Assembly: GCA_029953675.1 (NCBI GenBank)
Contig: JAMWBK010000011.1
Span: 434,001 to 498,000 of the forward strand
Direction of reading: 5' to 3'
Origin: Rhodosorus marinus
Lineage: Eukaryota; Rhodophyta; Stylonematophyceae; Stylonematales; Stylonemataceae
Length of the DNA: 64,000 bases
The first letter of the stretch is position 1. Each line of letters opens with the position of its first letter. Of this stretch, positions 10,290-20,619 are shown in pieces. A program made the translations under genes and the position numbers. The notes beneath the pieces were generated by a model, which was not told where the DNA came from, ran no database searches, and saw only the letters and a program-made list of their open reading frames with translations.

Positions 10290-11084
10290 TACCGTTCCAA
10301 CAATTTGTGTGGAGGGTTTTGGGTTTTTGTGAGGCGTTTGTAGTGATTTTCGCTGCTTTAGGTCTCTCGTGCTACTTTTTGGAGGCATCCACACCCTTCC
10401 GTGGCTGGTTCCCAAGTTTTTCGGCCTTTTCCGGAACTAACGCGGTTGTTTTTCCGTGGTTCCGGGGGTCGTTCTTCGAATCCTTCAATTATGGTTTTTA
10501 CCTGGTTGCGTGTTCTCACTTGTGATGCAGTAGACGGAGAGCTCTTGGCTCCCTCAGGATCGGACGGGAATTCGGGATTTGACCTGTGCGGCGGCTCAGT
10601 GCCTTCCGCTGATTTTCCTGGGCACTGGTTGGCATCTTGTCCGCAGGTCCAAGGAGCCCGGACTCGACGCCATACGCGGCTCTACCGCTTGCTGTTCCGC
10701 TTTCTTCGTTCTCAGGTGTTGGCGGGCACGGACCGAGAGGTGGAGTATGAGGTCCCCCTGCGCGGTGGCAACGGCAATTGCTGAAGCGATTGACGCCCCA
10801 GTAGTGCAACGGGTGGCGGACCTCGGAGTCACTGATCTGACTGCTCGCGGGAGTGAGTACATCGACCTTTCTACCACTTGTCCCCAGGCTACCAGATACT
10901 TGCAGCGTCTGCTCGACGCCGAGGCGCTGCAACTCGGTCAATACCGCAACTGAGGGAATCCCAGTACGCTTCGGCTATGTTAGACTCTGCGCTTCGCCAT
11001 TCGGCATTGTCCTACCGGTTGTTCCACTTACCATCAAGTGCTTTGGTTTAGTTGATAGCGCGTGTTCTCGTTGGCTCTTTCGGA
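10290..11084 (+). mobile_element. LINE family 2 (divergent) C-terminal fragment
   Basis: Plus-strand fragments of the zinc-knuckle and endonuclease region: HWLASCPQVQGARTRRHTRL, EVPL, then after a frameshift VQRVADLGVTDLTARGSEYI and DLSTTCPQATRY. It is broken by frameshifts and abuts an oppositely oriented copy at 11,085. Its paralogue is at about 21,690-22,385. Confidence 0.75.
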
Positions 11085-11285
11085 GGATGAAGGGGAGAAA
11101 CCGGTATGATAATGTCGACTCGCGAAACGTAGACTGCAACATCGCCTCAGCTTATTGGGATTTTTCCAATTGCCCCGTTGACCGAGCTGCAGCTCAACAG
11201 CACCAACCGGATACAGGAAGGTACCAGGTCGCCTGAGTACAACTGGTAGAAATTTCAATATACTCACTTCGATGAGCCCTCAGAT
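11085..11285 (-). mobile_element. LINE family 2 (divergent) antisense fragment
   Basis: Minus-strand endonuclease-region piece, head-on with the preceding copy. The junction sequence (GGAGGATGAAGG) recurs in unit 3 at about 22,386, so the rearrangement predates the segmental duplication. Confidence 0.65.
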
Positions 11286-11311
11286 CAGTTAGCGAAAGCT
11301 TGCCTTTCTTC

Positions 11312-11718
11312 AGGTTTATTCAGAGCCTAAACTACCTGAAAAGCGAGAGACAAGACGCTGATGACGCGAGTCTACAAACAAAGCAGCATTTGAGGGCTAC
11401 AGGGTCAAAGAAAGCTCCGTGAGCAGACTATCTAGACGCCCTGGGTCGTTGCGAAAGATACCTCGCAGCCAGCGAGAACCTAGACTATCTATGCTAGTAA
11501 AGTCCAGACTATCTATCAAGCTAAAGCATTCAATAATGGGAGGGACAAACCGGTATGTCACGGCCGAATCGCAAAAAGTAGGGTTTGACATCGCTGCCCT
11601 GTACTGTGATTCTTTCACATGCCGCATGGACCGAGCTGCAGTTCCTGGACGCCGAGCGGACGCAGTTTCAGGTGTCTGGTCGCCTGAGGACGAGGGATGG
11701 AGAGGTTCCGGCTCCTGA
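11312..11718 (-). mobile_element. LINE family 2 3' fragment
   Basis: Starts at the 3' border (GTTTATTCAGAGCC). On the minus strand it encodes FRNDPGRLDSLLTELSLTL and the KESQYRAAMSNPTF endonuclease end, with frameshifts. Its paralogue is at 22,617-22,960. Confidence 0.75.
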
Positions 11719-12143
11719 TTAATATTTCCTAAAAGCACTGGATGATATCTGACGGTTTGCTGGAATTCGCAAATTTGATAATTCAATAGGCGAAGTGACA
11801 GCTTGTCGCTCCAAAAATAATCATGATTCAATATCCGCAATGGAGATGATTGATTATTAGACGAACAATGATTGAAAATTCGGACATTTTATCGGACCCG
11901 CAATCAGACTGTGTTTTGAATATTTTCAACTCGTCGTCTAGACTGTCCAATTAGCTTCGAGAAGTTTGGAAACTCAATGGGCAGGAGAATATTTGATTTC
12001 ACACCACCCGAAGTTTCTAATTTTGTCTATAGTCTATCTAAGACAAAATAACGGACGTGTCATATAACCGTTATCAGACAGTTTATGACTACCCTATCAT
12101 TTGGCTTCTCAACAGGCTACGTGCGCTAAAAAAGGAAAAAAAC

Positions 12144-12577
12144 ATGAATTCATATGGAGAACTTTTCCAGATTCGCCTAAGTCCCGCATTGTTGGGATTT
12201 TCGATCGTGATACTGAATTACGCGACAATATCTGAGGCATTGACAGGTTCCGATTAAACCATTCGTTCGACAGGTTTTATTGATAACTCACGGGTGGGCA
12301 TCTCATCGTGTTTGGACGAAGGTAACTATTTAGTAGTTCTCTGGACAGTCCAAACGGGAACTGTTGGTAGAGATTGAGAGCGCATGGGAGAGAGACTTTT
12401 GGTACGGGTTTACCAAACAGTACGGACATGAGCATTCTATAGGGCTTTTCGCCGGTCGCGAACACCCCATCGGCGCGAGAGGCATGTATAGCGCAAAAGA
12501 TCGAAGCGTTCGGTCCCGCTTGCCAAACTTCGTCAACGCTTTCTCCTTTGCCAGTTGTGTTAACAATCAAGCTTTAG
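12144..12577 (+). pseudogene. decayed MNSYGEL-family ORF, copy 2
   Basis: Opens MNSYGELFQIRLSPALLGFS at 12144 and ends at the shared TAG (12575). A 19-nt retrotransposon micro-insertion at 12250 brings a stop. The downstream blocks EACIAQKIEAF and PSPLPVVLTIKL are kept with other small changes. Confidence 0.45.
12250..12268 (+). mobile_element. 19-nt family 1 micro-insertion
   Basis: CCGATTAAACCATTCGTTC, the last 19 bases of family 1, lies between two copies of GACAGGTT (12242-12249 and 12269-12276). Empty sites are at about 4,578 and 25,018. Confidence 0.9.
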
Positions 12578-12969
12578 GTGGAAGCGTGAACGGTTGAGTT
12601 TTTTGTTCTCGGTTTCCAGTACGGAGAAACTTTGGGTTTTTACTTTACGGATCTTCGATTTGAGTCCTCCACCTGTTGTTTCGGGATCGTTTTTGGTTTG
12701 AAGAACACACATGCTCTCCACACGTGGATTTTGAGTTGTTTTCACTCCATTTGAATGGTGCGTCGTTGATGTCCTAGAAGTGGGAGTGGCCCCGCCCTCG
12801 GAGCATGTTTTTAGTTTTGTTATTTTCTCATTTGGTTGCCAGATCTGTTTTAATTGTGAGACTGAGGTCCCGAAATAGGGTACGCTAGGAAGCACGCACA
12901 GACCGCAAAAAAAGGAAAAACGATTGATTACTAGCCACTGACCGACTCTAATAGGAGACTAACAACCTT
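12578..12969. other. non-coding block of unit 2
   Basis: Matches 4,900-5,215, 16,160-16,490 and 25,335-25,513. No open frame is shared between the copies. Confidence 0.4.
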
Positions 12970-13406
12970 TCCGTTGATGAGTTCCTTCTGCGTGTGAGCA
13001 GATTGTGCACATTATCCGGGCGTCCCTGAGCATCTGCGGAAATCGCTCCTCTCCGCCTGGATCGCGTTGACAGACAGGCGCTCGCCCAACAATTCGCTCG
13101 TTATTTCCCGGAAGTCCCTCCTGCCTTAGCGCAGGGTTAGCCCTACCGCCGGATGATATGCCCTCGTTCTAATCTCACCAAGGAGACCGATTGGGCCCGA
13201 TCCTGCGCGCGCCAGCTCTATTCCCTGTTCTCGATCACCTGCGGAAGTGTTTCCCCAAAATCAACGTCTGGCTTTTCATAACGATTTCTCGCCCCTGGCC
13301 CCCGTACATCATACTAGAAATAGGTTTTGCAATGGAGCCACGACCAGCTGCGGAGGATGGTCAAAGAGAACTTCGAGATGCGCATCCGATGTTCAATCAA
13401 CGCTAG
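12970..13406 (+). pseudogene. reverse-transcriptase remnant, unit 2
   Basis: Paralogue of 6738-7190. An in-frame stretch starting near 13,191 carries the motif B remnant (GPILRAPALFPVLDHLRKC) and a degraded motif C (AFHNDFS in one frame). The motif A region has small deletions. Confidence 0.55.
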
Positions 13407-14720
13407 TCGAATAATCAATCATTTCATTTCCGGATCAGCCTTTTGGATCATAATTATTTCTTGGTATGAGAACCTCTGTCTCAGCGTCCTGACTTCTAAT
13501 TAAGTCTCGGCTTGCTAGAAAAGACTATCACGTAACGAATCATGACTACTTGTGAAACGATGGCCTGCCGTACCGTTGTTTGTGGGGCAAGGACTGGGAG
13601 TAGAACAAGCGCATTCCAAAAGGAAGTTTGAGATACTGGACAGCAATCGGTCGTTATCGGAGCATTTAGCGGACGAAGCCTCTACGTTTATTTTCTATTC
13701 AGGTTCGAAAAACTTAAATTGGAGGGGAGTCCTCGGCAAACGCCCTTCAGTATTTCCAAATGCAGGTGCGGTAAACGTTGCTCAGACTTATTTTTAACCT
13801 ATGCAATCGGACGTTCTTTTTTCGGACGGAGATGACAACCTTATGCAGGAGTACAAAACCGTAATCCTCATCCGGAACTACTGAGAGTTCGTTTGGAAAG
13901 CTAGTGCAAGTCTTGGCCGCGCGTTCGCGGCATTAGACGGACAGAAATTTAGCATTTCTCCCTAGTTTCTAGTTCCCCTTCACGGCCTGAGCAGCGCTTC
14001 AGGCTAGCTAGTAAGTCCATCCAGTATAAGTATACACAATCTATTTTTGAATCGCGCTAGAAAGTTTGAGCGCGTGTGTAAAAGAGAGTCGAAGACTTTG
14101 AATGCGGACTGTCACCAAAACTCTCTAATAAGCGCTGACAGTTAGTCAGGAGCGGCAGGAGCGTAGGGGTGGCGGTCACGAACCAATTCACCCGGTTCGG
14201 TTGTGTGAAGCACTGCGAAATGAACCTATTTTGCTTTCCAATTGTCGCTGAATCCCCTTCAGAAACCCCGATGGTTACTGTCAGCGGCGTCATGTAGCGT
14301 GGAGGTGGCAGTCACTCCGGTCATTGCTCTGGGCGGAACGAGGTACATTTCTCCTTCGAGGAATACCGGAATTTGCACACCTGACGTACGCGTTCTCTCA
14401 GGAATGCTTGTTCACAGCCCTTGCGCAGATACTGGTTTTTTGTTTTTTTTTCAGCCTCCGATTAAACCATTCGTTCGATACTGGGTTAAAGTGTGGGTAA
14501 AGCTGACGGTTACACTGGTCTGGGGTTACCGCATTTTGTGGCAGCACAATGCTGCGCTAGTTGAGCACGCGATCAAGAAAGATCGCGCAGATAGACCGAT
14601 ATTTCCCCTAAGTAGAATTTAGATGAGACTCCTGGACAGGGAGTCCAGGTTTGATTAGTGCGTACGTAGTGATCGTGAGATGCGCTACATTAGGTAGCTG
14701 CGCAATAAAGGCTACGGGGT
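13407..14720. other. non-coding block and upstream region, unit 2
   Basis: Conserved with units 1, 3 and 4. It contains the 41-nt micro-insertion at 14,436. A stretch of about 220 bases (14,485-14,705) is present here but not in units 1 and 3, while unit 4 keeps only its end. It holds a 7-bp-arm hairpin (CCTGGAC/GTCCAGG) near 14,631. Confidence 0.4.
14436..14476 (+). mobile_element. 41-nt family 1 3'-end insertion
   Basis: T-rich tract followed by CAGCCTCCGATTAAACC and ATTCGTTC, flanked by GATACTGG at 14428-14435 and 14477-14484. Paralogous sites in units 1, 3 and 4 lack it. Confidence 0.9.
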
Positions 14721-14728
14721 TATAAGTA
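14721..14728 (+). promoter_or_regulatory. TATA-like box of repeat gene copy 2
   Basis: TATAAGTA lies 180 bases before the ATG at 14901 and is shared with the other copies. Confidence 0.45.
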
Positions 14729-14900
14729 AAGCGCCGCAAGCTAGGTGTGGGATGGTTTGAAGAAGGGATATGGGACAAGTCCTACATTGGTAGAAGCGGG
14801 GAATCTGATGAGCGCTGACAACTGAATTTGCAGAGGAGTGAAAGAGTTTGTAGACCTTGGGCAGAAGTTGTCTAGTTGGTTTAGAAAGAGTGGATTGAAC

Positions 14901-15275
14901 ATGATGAGGTTGAGTGCTTTAATTCTGGTCACCCTATTAGGGTTCACAGTGGCGGTTCCATTGACGCAGAAAATTCATCTTGCTGAGAAAGTACAGGCAG
15001 ATGGTCAGGCATGGGCACTCCCAGCAGCCGGGGTTGAGGTTGAGCCGGGGGTTACGTGGGTTGAGGAGCATGTAGCCCGCGTTGAGGTTGAGGTTGAGGT
15101 TGAGGAGGCCCAATCCGGGGTTGGGTTTGAGAAGGCCGGACCTGTGGTTGAGGTTGAGAAGGTCGGACCTGTGGTTGAGGTTGAGAAGGCCGGACCTGGG
15201 GTTGAGGTTGAGCCGGGGGGTACGTGGGTTGAGGAGCATGTAGCCCGCGCTGAGGTTGAGGTTGGGATCCCGTAG
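14901..15275 (+). CDS. secreted repeat protein, copy 2 (frameshifted)
   Basis: The signal peptide is nearly identical to copy 1, followed by a much shorter repeat domain with its own motif (GGTWVEEHVARVEVE, twice). A 1-nt deletion near 15,265 (GTTGGGATCC where other copies have GTTGAAGATCC) produces a stop at 15,275 after 124 residues. The conserved C-terminus (EEPVVGAEVPVQFLGILETR, then DRIINNFN) continues in another frame to 15,430. Function is unknown, and it may be a pseudogene. Confidence 0.5.
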   Translation: MMRLSALILVTLLGFTVAVPLTQKIHLAEKVQADGQAWALPAAGVEVEPGVTWVEEHVARVEVEVEVEEAQSGVGFEKAGPVVEVEKVGPVVEVEKAGPGVEVEPGGTWVEEHVARAEVEVGIP

Positions 15276-15430
15276 CCCGCGTTCAAGTTGAGGAGTCCGG
15301 AGCCGGGGTTGAGGTTGAAGAGGCTGGAGCCGGCGTTGAGATTGAGGAGCCCGTAGTCGGCGCTGAAGTTCCTGTGCAGTTCCTTGGAATTTTGGAAACA
15401 AGAGATCGTATTATCAACAACTTCAACTAG

Positions 15431-15808
15431 AGTGAATCTGGTAACCAACTGTGCTCGCTTGTTCTGGAAATGTTGCGCGAGTTTAAACTGCTGATATAGT
15501 TATCCTCATAAAATTCAAAGATTCTTAGCAAATACCTATCGCGTGAACACTGGCCTAGAGTTGGTGACACGGTTGAAGTGGAAGAGGAACTGCCGCGATC
15601 AGCCTCGGCTAGGACCGCCCGGCTTTCAATTGCAGATCTTCTGGTCTCGGACGTCGCCGCTCGATTCGCAGTATTTGGATCTTGCTGCCACTTCACCTGT
15701 ACTGACTTACCACCGTTCCAAATTGTTGGAGGGCTTTGGGTTTTTGTGAGGGTTTTTTAGGGATTTTCGCTGCTTTAGGTATCTCGTACTACTTTTTGGA
15801 GGCATCAC
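15431..15808. other. 3' flank of repeat gene copy 2
   Basis: Matches the flanks of copies 1 and 3, then breaks off at about 15,806, where the sequence jumps into the MNSYGEL pseudogene of unit 3. Confidence 0.4.
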
Positions 15809-15931
15809 CGCGAACACCCCATCGGTGTGAGAGGCATGCATAGCTCCAAAGATCGAAGTGGTCGCTGCCGCTGGGCAACCTTCGTCAACGCTTTCTCCTT
15901 TGCCAGTTGTGTTAATAATGAAGCTTTAGGT
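15809..15931 (+). pseudogene. truncated MNSYGEL-family ORF, copy 3
   Basis: Only the last 40 codons or so remain (ANTPSV, stop, EACIAPKIEVVAAAG, LSPLPVVLIMKL, TAG). The 5' part was lost at the junction between units 2 and 3. Confidence 0.4.
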
Positions 15932-15932
15932 G

Positions 15933-16144
15933 GGCTTTACTAGCATATCCTGAAGCGCTACGCAATGATGAAAAGGAACTAAGAACTAGGGAGGGAAGCG
16001 TGCAAACCCCTGCGCCGATGGCGCGTTTCGGCAAGCATGCTGCTGGAATATCGCCACAAGGCGGCACTCAACCGCCGTAAAAGCGCCAAGTACTCAGTAG
16101 GATGCTCAGCGAAACATTTCCGCAACCACTCTAAACCCGACTTT
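15933..16144 (-). mobile_element. LINE family 3 insertion, 212 nt
   Basis: Flanked by CTTTAGGT (15924 and 16145); the empty site is at about 12,573. Read on the minus strand it encodes SGLEWLRKCFAEHPTEYLAL and LWRYSSSMLAETR, and ends in AGTAAAGCC. Confidence 0.85.
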
Positions 16145-17123
16145 CTTTAGGTAGAAGCGTGAGCGGTTGAGTTTTTAGTTTTCGGTTTCGAGTACAGAGT
16201 GACTTTGGGTTTTTACTTTGCGTATCTTCAATTTGAGTCCACTTGTTGTTTGGAGATCCTTTTTGGATTGAAGAAAACACGCGCTCTCCCCACGTGGATT
16301 TTAGGTTGTTGCTACTATATTTGAACGGTGCGTCGTTGATGTCCTAGGAGTTGGAATGCCCCCCACCTCGGAGCATGTTTTTAGTTTTGGAATTTTGTCA
16401 TTTGCCAGATCGGTTTTAATTGGGAGACTGAGTCCCCAAATGTGGTACGAAGCACCCCCGGACCGCAAAAATGGAAAAACAATTGATTACTCTTGCCACC
16501 GACTCCCTGACTCGGAGACTAACAACCTTTACTTTTACGAGGAATCTGCCTTCCCAATTGGAGGCTCGTAATTCAAACTTTACTGGTTGCATTTCCAATA
16601 TTATTAGCTCCTGAGAGCGTTTCCCGGAGTAGTTGCGAACGGCTGTTTGCAGCTATTCACAACTCTTTCCAGCAGGCTCGGCTGTTTGCTGTAATTCGAA
16701 GTCTAAAACCTGTGGATTTTGGGTGGAAATAGTGAGCTATCAGACACCCACCACAATATCAAATGGAAATTATTTTTGCAACGCCTGATTGTTGTTTGGC
16801 TATGCATGTGAATCTCACAAGGGGGGTCGATTGGGGTGCATCAAACGTCAGTAAGGATGTGTTTGAGCGACTTTGATATGGGGGCCTTGGTGGAGGTATG
16901 CTCAGAGTAGTTCCAAGTTCTCTTCCGCATGTAACGTGCGACTCCCAGGCCCAATGAAGGATCCGTTCCCAATCACCCGAAGCTTCGACCAATTGCGATT
17001 CCGAAGACGCTGCGGGAGCTGACGGCGCTAGCACTCGCCAAGCGAGTGCTAGCGAGTTCGCGCGAGAACGTGCGCGAGATTTGTTCGTGCCAGTACAATT
17101 GGGCATCCAAGTTCCTTCGATGA
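16145..17123. other. non-coding block of unit 3
   Basis: Corresponds to 4,900-6,446 of unit 1 without the family 3 insertion (empty site at about 16,607). It contains a new perfect hairpin at 17,026-17,054. No supported gene. Confidence 0.4.
17026..17054. repeat. perfect 13-bp hairpin
   Basis: CGCTAGCACTCGC, loop CAA, GCGAGTGCTAGCG. Unit 1 at about 6,358 has only the left arm, so the right arm is a newly copied inverted segment. Confidence 0.85.
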
Positions 17124-17447
17124 TGGTTTATTCAGAGCCTAACTACCCTGAGAAGCGAGAAAATTAACCCCAGGTTAACGAAACCCCAGGCTATTGTCTT
17201 AAACAAGACGCTCATGACGCACGTGCACCAATAAAGCAAGCGTTGGAGCACCAGAGGATCAAGGACAGCTAATTGAGGAGGCTATCAAGGCGCCCTGGGT
17301 TCTTCCGAAAGAGCACACCAAGCTAACGAGAACCTACACTATCAACTAAACTAAAGCACTCGATGACGAGTGAAGCAAACTGGTAGGTAGGACAATGCCG
17401 AATCGCGAAGCGTAGAGTCTAACATTGCCGCAGCATACTGGGATTCC
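17124..17447 (-). mobile_element. LINE family 2 (divergent) 3' fragment
   Basis: Paralogue of 6449-6725. It starts at the TTTATTCAGAGCC border and has an extra 40 bases or so near 17,160. Coding frames are broken. Confidence 0.65.
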
Positions 17448-18760
17448 TTCCGTTGATGAGTTCCTTTGCGTGTGAGCAGATTGTGCGCACTATCCGAGCG
17501 TCCCTGAGCATCTGCGAAATCGCTCTTCTTTCCCTGGATATCCTTTCTTGGGACTTGCACCGTGCTGCATATGGCCGACTCCTCGCGCAGATGGTCTCAT
17601 CTTCTCGCGCTCGCGCCCGCCTACGTAGTCTTGGAGGGGTTCTTAGCTCTCAGTGGCTCATGACCGTACCAGCCTTTCCGCCACTCACACTGTCGGATTT
17701 CGAAGTGCGTACTTCACTGCGCTTATACCTCGGCTTACAGCAGCCCCCTTGGCCGTACGAGATGGGTTCGTCGTGCCCTCTCTGCTCTCAGACTGAAGAC
17801 AACGCAGATTTTGGCGCCCACCTGCTCGCTAGTTGCCCGGCGGTGAAAGGTGCTCGAACCCGCCGCCACACACGGATCTTGAACCTGTTATACCGGGAAC
17901 TTCGGCCTATAGTCCGGCAAGCCGGTCTGGAAATCGAACGTGAGAAACCTTTACCCGTCGCGGACTTTCAAAATGATGAACGCCGTGTAGCCGACCTGGT
18001 GATCACCTGTGACGACAGCCGCCGTACCACATACGTTGATCTTGCTGTTCCTAACCCTCAAGCTAGTCGTTATCTCCCGGCTGCGGGGGAGCGCCGTGGA
18101 TCTGCCGCCGCCAGCATGAGACGCCGCAAAGAGATCAAATACGCGGGGGCTTTGTCTTCCCCTGGTGTTCGTGCTTCGGCACTAGCACATCGCTTGGTAC
18201 CCCTGATCATTGAGTGCTTTGGGTTCATGGACTATGTTGGTTCTCGCTGGCTTCGGGAGTTGTTCCGCGAACGCCCTGACCGTCTTCAATCGTTGTTTAC
18301 CCGCTTAAGTTTCGTGCTGTGGCGCATGAATGCCGCTTTGATGTTGGAGGCGCGAGTACTTCGCCGCGCTTAGTCTTTTTTTCCCCTCGGGGTTTTTTTT
18401 TTCAGCCTCCGATTAAACCATTCGTTCGGATCTGCATAACGCATGCAATCGCGTTGACAGGCAGGCCCTCGCCCAACAATTCAATCGTTATTTCCCGGAA
18501 GTCCTGCCTTAGCGCAGGGTTATCCCTACCACCGGATGATATGCCCTCGTTCTAATCTCACCAAGGAGACCGATCTGCCCGATCCTGCACGCGCCAGCTC
18601 TATTTCCTGTTCTCGATCACCTGCGGAAGCGTTTCCCCGAAATCAACGTACTGACTTTTCATGACGATTTCTCGCCCCTGGCCCCTGTGTACATCATACT
18701 GGACATACTAGACTAGGTTTTGCAATGGAGCCACAACCACCTTGCGGGGGATGGTCAGAG
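17448..18760 (+). pseudogene. reverse-transcriptase remnant, split by insertion
   Basis: The RT remnant of unit 3 is split at 17,539/18,428 by a family 1 element. The downstream half keeps the best motif C of the three copies (TFHDDFSPLAP near 18,655). Confidence 0.6.
17540..18427 (+). mobile_element. LINE family 1, 5'-truncated, 888 nt
   Basis: Flanked by GGAT (17536-17539 and 18428-18431). An uninterrupted frame runs to 18,373 and encodes the zinc knuckle (CPLCSQTEDNADFGAHLLAS, then C), the endonuclease (VADLVITCDD...YVDLAVPNP...KEIKYA) and the C-terminal region ending LEARVLRRA. The 3' UTR has a T-run, a CCCC-TC-GGGG stem, a second T-run and the family tail. The RT is missing. An open frame that starts upstream at 17,453 is a chance fusion with the target sequence. 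Confidence 0.9.
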
Positions 18761-19863
18761 AGAGGTTCGAGATGCACATCCGATGTTCAATCAACGCTAG
18801 TCGAATAATCAATCATTTCATTTCCGGATCAGCCTTTTGGATCATAATTATTTCTTGGTATGAGAACTTCTCTCTGATGTCATGACCTCTGATTACATAT
18901 CTAAAAGCTTGCGAAATTGTCATGTAACGAATCATGACGACTTGTGAACTGATGGCCCCCCCTGCCGTACCGTTGTTTGTGAGGCAAGGACTGGGAGTAG
19001 AACAATCGCATTCCAAAAGGAAGTTTAAGATACCGGAAAACAATCGGTCGTTATTCGGAGCTTTTAGCCTACGAAGGCTCTGCGTTTATTTTCTATTCAG
19101 GTTAGATAAACTTAAATTGGAGGGGAGTTCTCAGCAAACGCCTTTTAGTACTTACCAATCTCAGGTCCGGTAAACGTCGCTCAGACCGCTCGATTTTTTT
19201 TTAACCTACGTATCCGCACGTTCTTTTTTCGGACGGAGATGACAACCTTATACAGGAGTACAAAACCGTAATCCTCATCCGGAACTACTGAGAGTTCGTT
19301 TGGAAAGCAAGTACAAAAACAAGTCTTGGCCGCGCATCCGCGACATTAGACGGACAGAAATTTAGCATTTCTCCCTAGTTGCTAGTTCCCTTTCACGCCC
19401 TGAGTAGCGCTTCAGGCTATGCTAGTAAGTCCATCCAGCATAAGTCTACACAATTTGTTTTTGAATAGCGCTAGAAAGTTGGAGCACGTACGTGAAAGAG
19501 AGACCCCGAATGTGGATTGTCACCAAAACTCTCTAATGAGCGCTGACAGTTAGCGGGAGCGTCAGGCAGCGTAGTGGTGGCAGTCACGAACCAATTCACC
19601 CGCGCGCTCCCGGTTAGTTTGCATGAAGCACAGCGAAATGAACTTATTTTGCTTTCCAACAGTCACTGAGTCCCCTTCAGAAACCCGATGGTTACCATCA
19701 GCAGCGTCAGGCAGCGTGGAGGTGGCAGTCACTCAGGTCATTGGGCTCTGGGCGGAACGAGGTACATTGCTCCTCCGAGGAATACTGGAATTTCAACACC
19801 TGACGTACGCATTCTCACAGGAATGCTTGTTCACGGCCTTTGCGCGGGTACGTGGTCTGGGAT
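18761..19863. other. non-coding block and upstream region, unit 3
   Basis: Conserved with unit 1 (7,150-8,336). It contains the 81-codon open frame at 19,623-19,868 matching 8,096-8,341. No other supported feature. Confidence 0.4.
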
Positions 19864-19871
19864 TATAAGTA
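19864..19871 (+). promoter_or_regulatory. TATA-like box of repeat gene copy 3
   Basis: TATAAGTA lies 189 bases before the ATG at 20,053. Confidence 0.45.
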
Positions 19872-20052
19872 AAGCGCCACAAGCTAGGTGTTCGGATGGG
19901 TTGAAGAAGGGATATGTGACAAGTCCTACAGTCCTACATTGGTAGAAGCCAGGAATCTGATGAGCGCTAATAACTGAATTTGCAGAGGAGTGAAAGAGCT
20001 TGTAGACCGTGGGCAGAAGTTGTCTAGTTAGTGTAGAAAGAGTGGATTGAAC

Positions 20053-20619
20053 ATGATGAGGTTGAGTGCTTTAATTCTGGTCACCCTATTAGGGTTCACA
20101 GTGGCGGTTCCATTGATGCAGAAAGTTCATCTTGCTAAGAACGTACAGGCAGATGTTCAGGCATGGGCACTCCCAGCAGCCGGGGTTGAGGTTGAGGCGG
20201 CCGAAGCTCGCCGTGGGGTTGAAGATCCTGCAGCCCGCGTTGAGGTTGAGGTTGAGTCGGCAGAAGCTCGCCGTGGGGTTGAGGTTGAGTCGGCCGAAGC
20301 TCGCCGTGGGGTTGAGGTTGAGTCGGAAGCTCGCCGGGGGGTTGAAGCTCGCCGTGGGGTTGAAGATCCTGCAGCCCGCGTTGAGGTTGAGGTTGAGAAG
20401 GCCGGACCTGGGGTTGAAGTTGAGTCGGCCGAAGCTCGCCGGGGGGTTGAGGTTGAGTCGGCCGAAGCTCGCCGGGGGGTTGAGGTTGAGTCGGCCGAAG
20501 CTCGCCGGGGGGTTGAGGTTGAGTCGGCCGAAGCTCGCCGGGGGTTGAGGTTCAGGCGACCTACTCCGGGGTTGAGGTTGAGGCGGCAGAAGCTCGCCGT
20601 GGGGTTGAAGACCCTGTAG
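20053..20619 (+). CDS. secreted GVEVE-repeat protein, copy 3 (frameshifted)
   Basis: The signal peptide matches copy 1. The repeat domain stays in frame up to about 20,540, where a G run is one base shorter than in its neighbouring units (CCGGGGGTTG against CCGGGGGGTTG); reading then slips to a stop at 20,619 (188 residues). Past the slip the GVEVE frame continues open to about 21,150. The conserved C-terminus lies in yet another frame and ends at 21,273. Two frameshifts therefore separate start and end. It could be a pseudogene or a truncated allele; function is unknown. Confidence 0.5.
   Translation: MMRLSALILVTLLGFTVAVPLMQKVHLAKNVQADVQAWALPAAGVEVEAAEARRGVEDPAARVEVEVESAEARRGVEVESAEARRGVEVESEARRGVEARRGVEDPAARVEVEVEKAGPGVEVESAEARRGVEVESAEARRGVEVESAEARRGVEVESAEARRGLRFRRPTPGLRLRRQKLAVGLKTL

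Larger units (their letters stand above)
4180..11780 (+). repeat. segmental duplication unit 1
   Basis: First of four related blocks. The order in the unit is: AT-rich lead-in, MNSYGEL pseudogene, non-coding blocks, antisense LINE piece, reverse-transcriptase remnant, promoter region, signal-peptide repeat gene, and opposing LINE pieces. The same order can be followed from 11,781, from 15,807 and, rearranged, from 23,041. Nucleotide identity between units is high by eye, so duplication is fairly recent. Outer borders are approximate. Confidence 0.75.
11781..15806 (+). repeat. segmental duplication unit 2
   Basis: Same order as unit 1 but shorter. The antisense LINE piece and part of the non-coding block are missing, and the unit is cut at about 15,806, where it joins the middle of the next unit's MNSYGEL pseudogene. 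Confidence 0.7.

Noticed and set aside
17453-17539. N-terminal 29 codons of the 307-codon frame ending at 18,373
   Set aside because: They derive from the RT remnant into which the family 1 element inserted and are not part of the element's protein.
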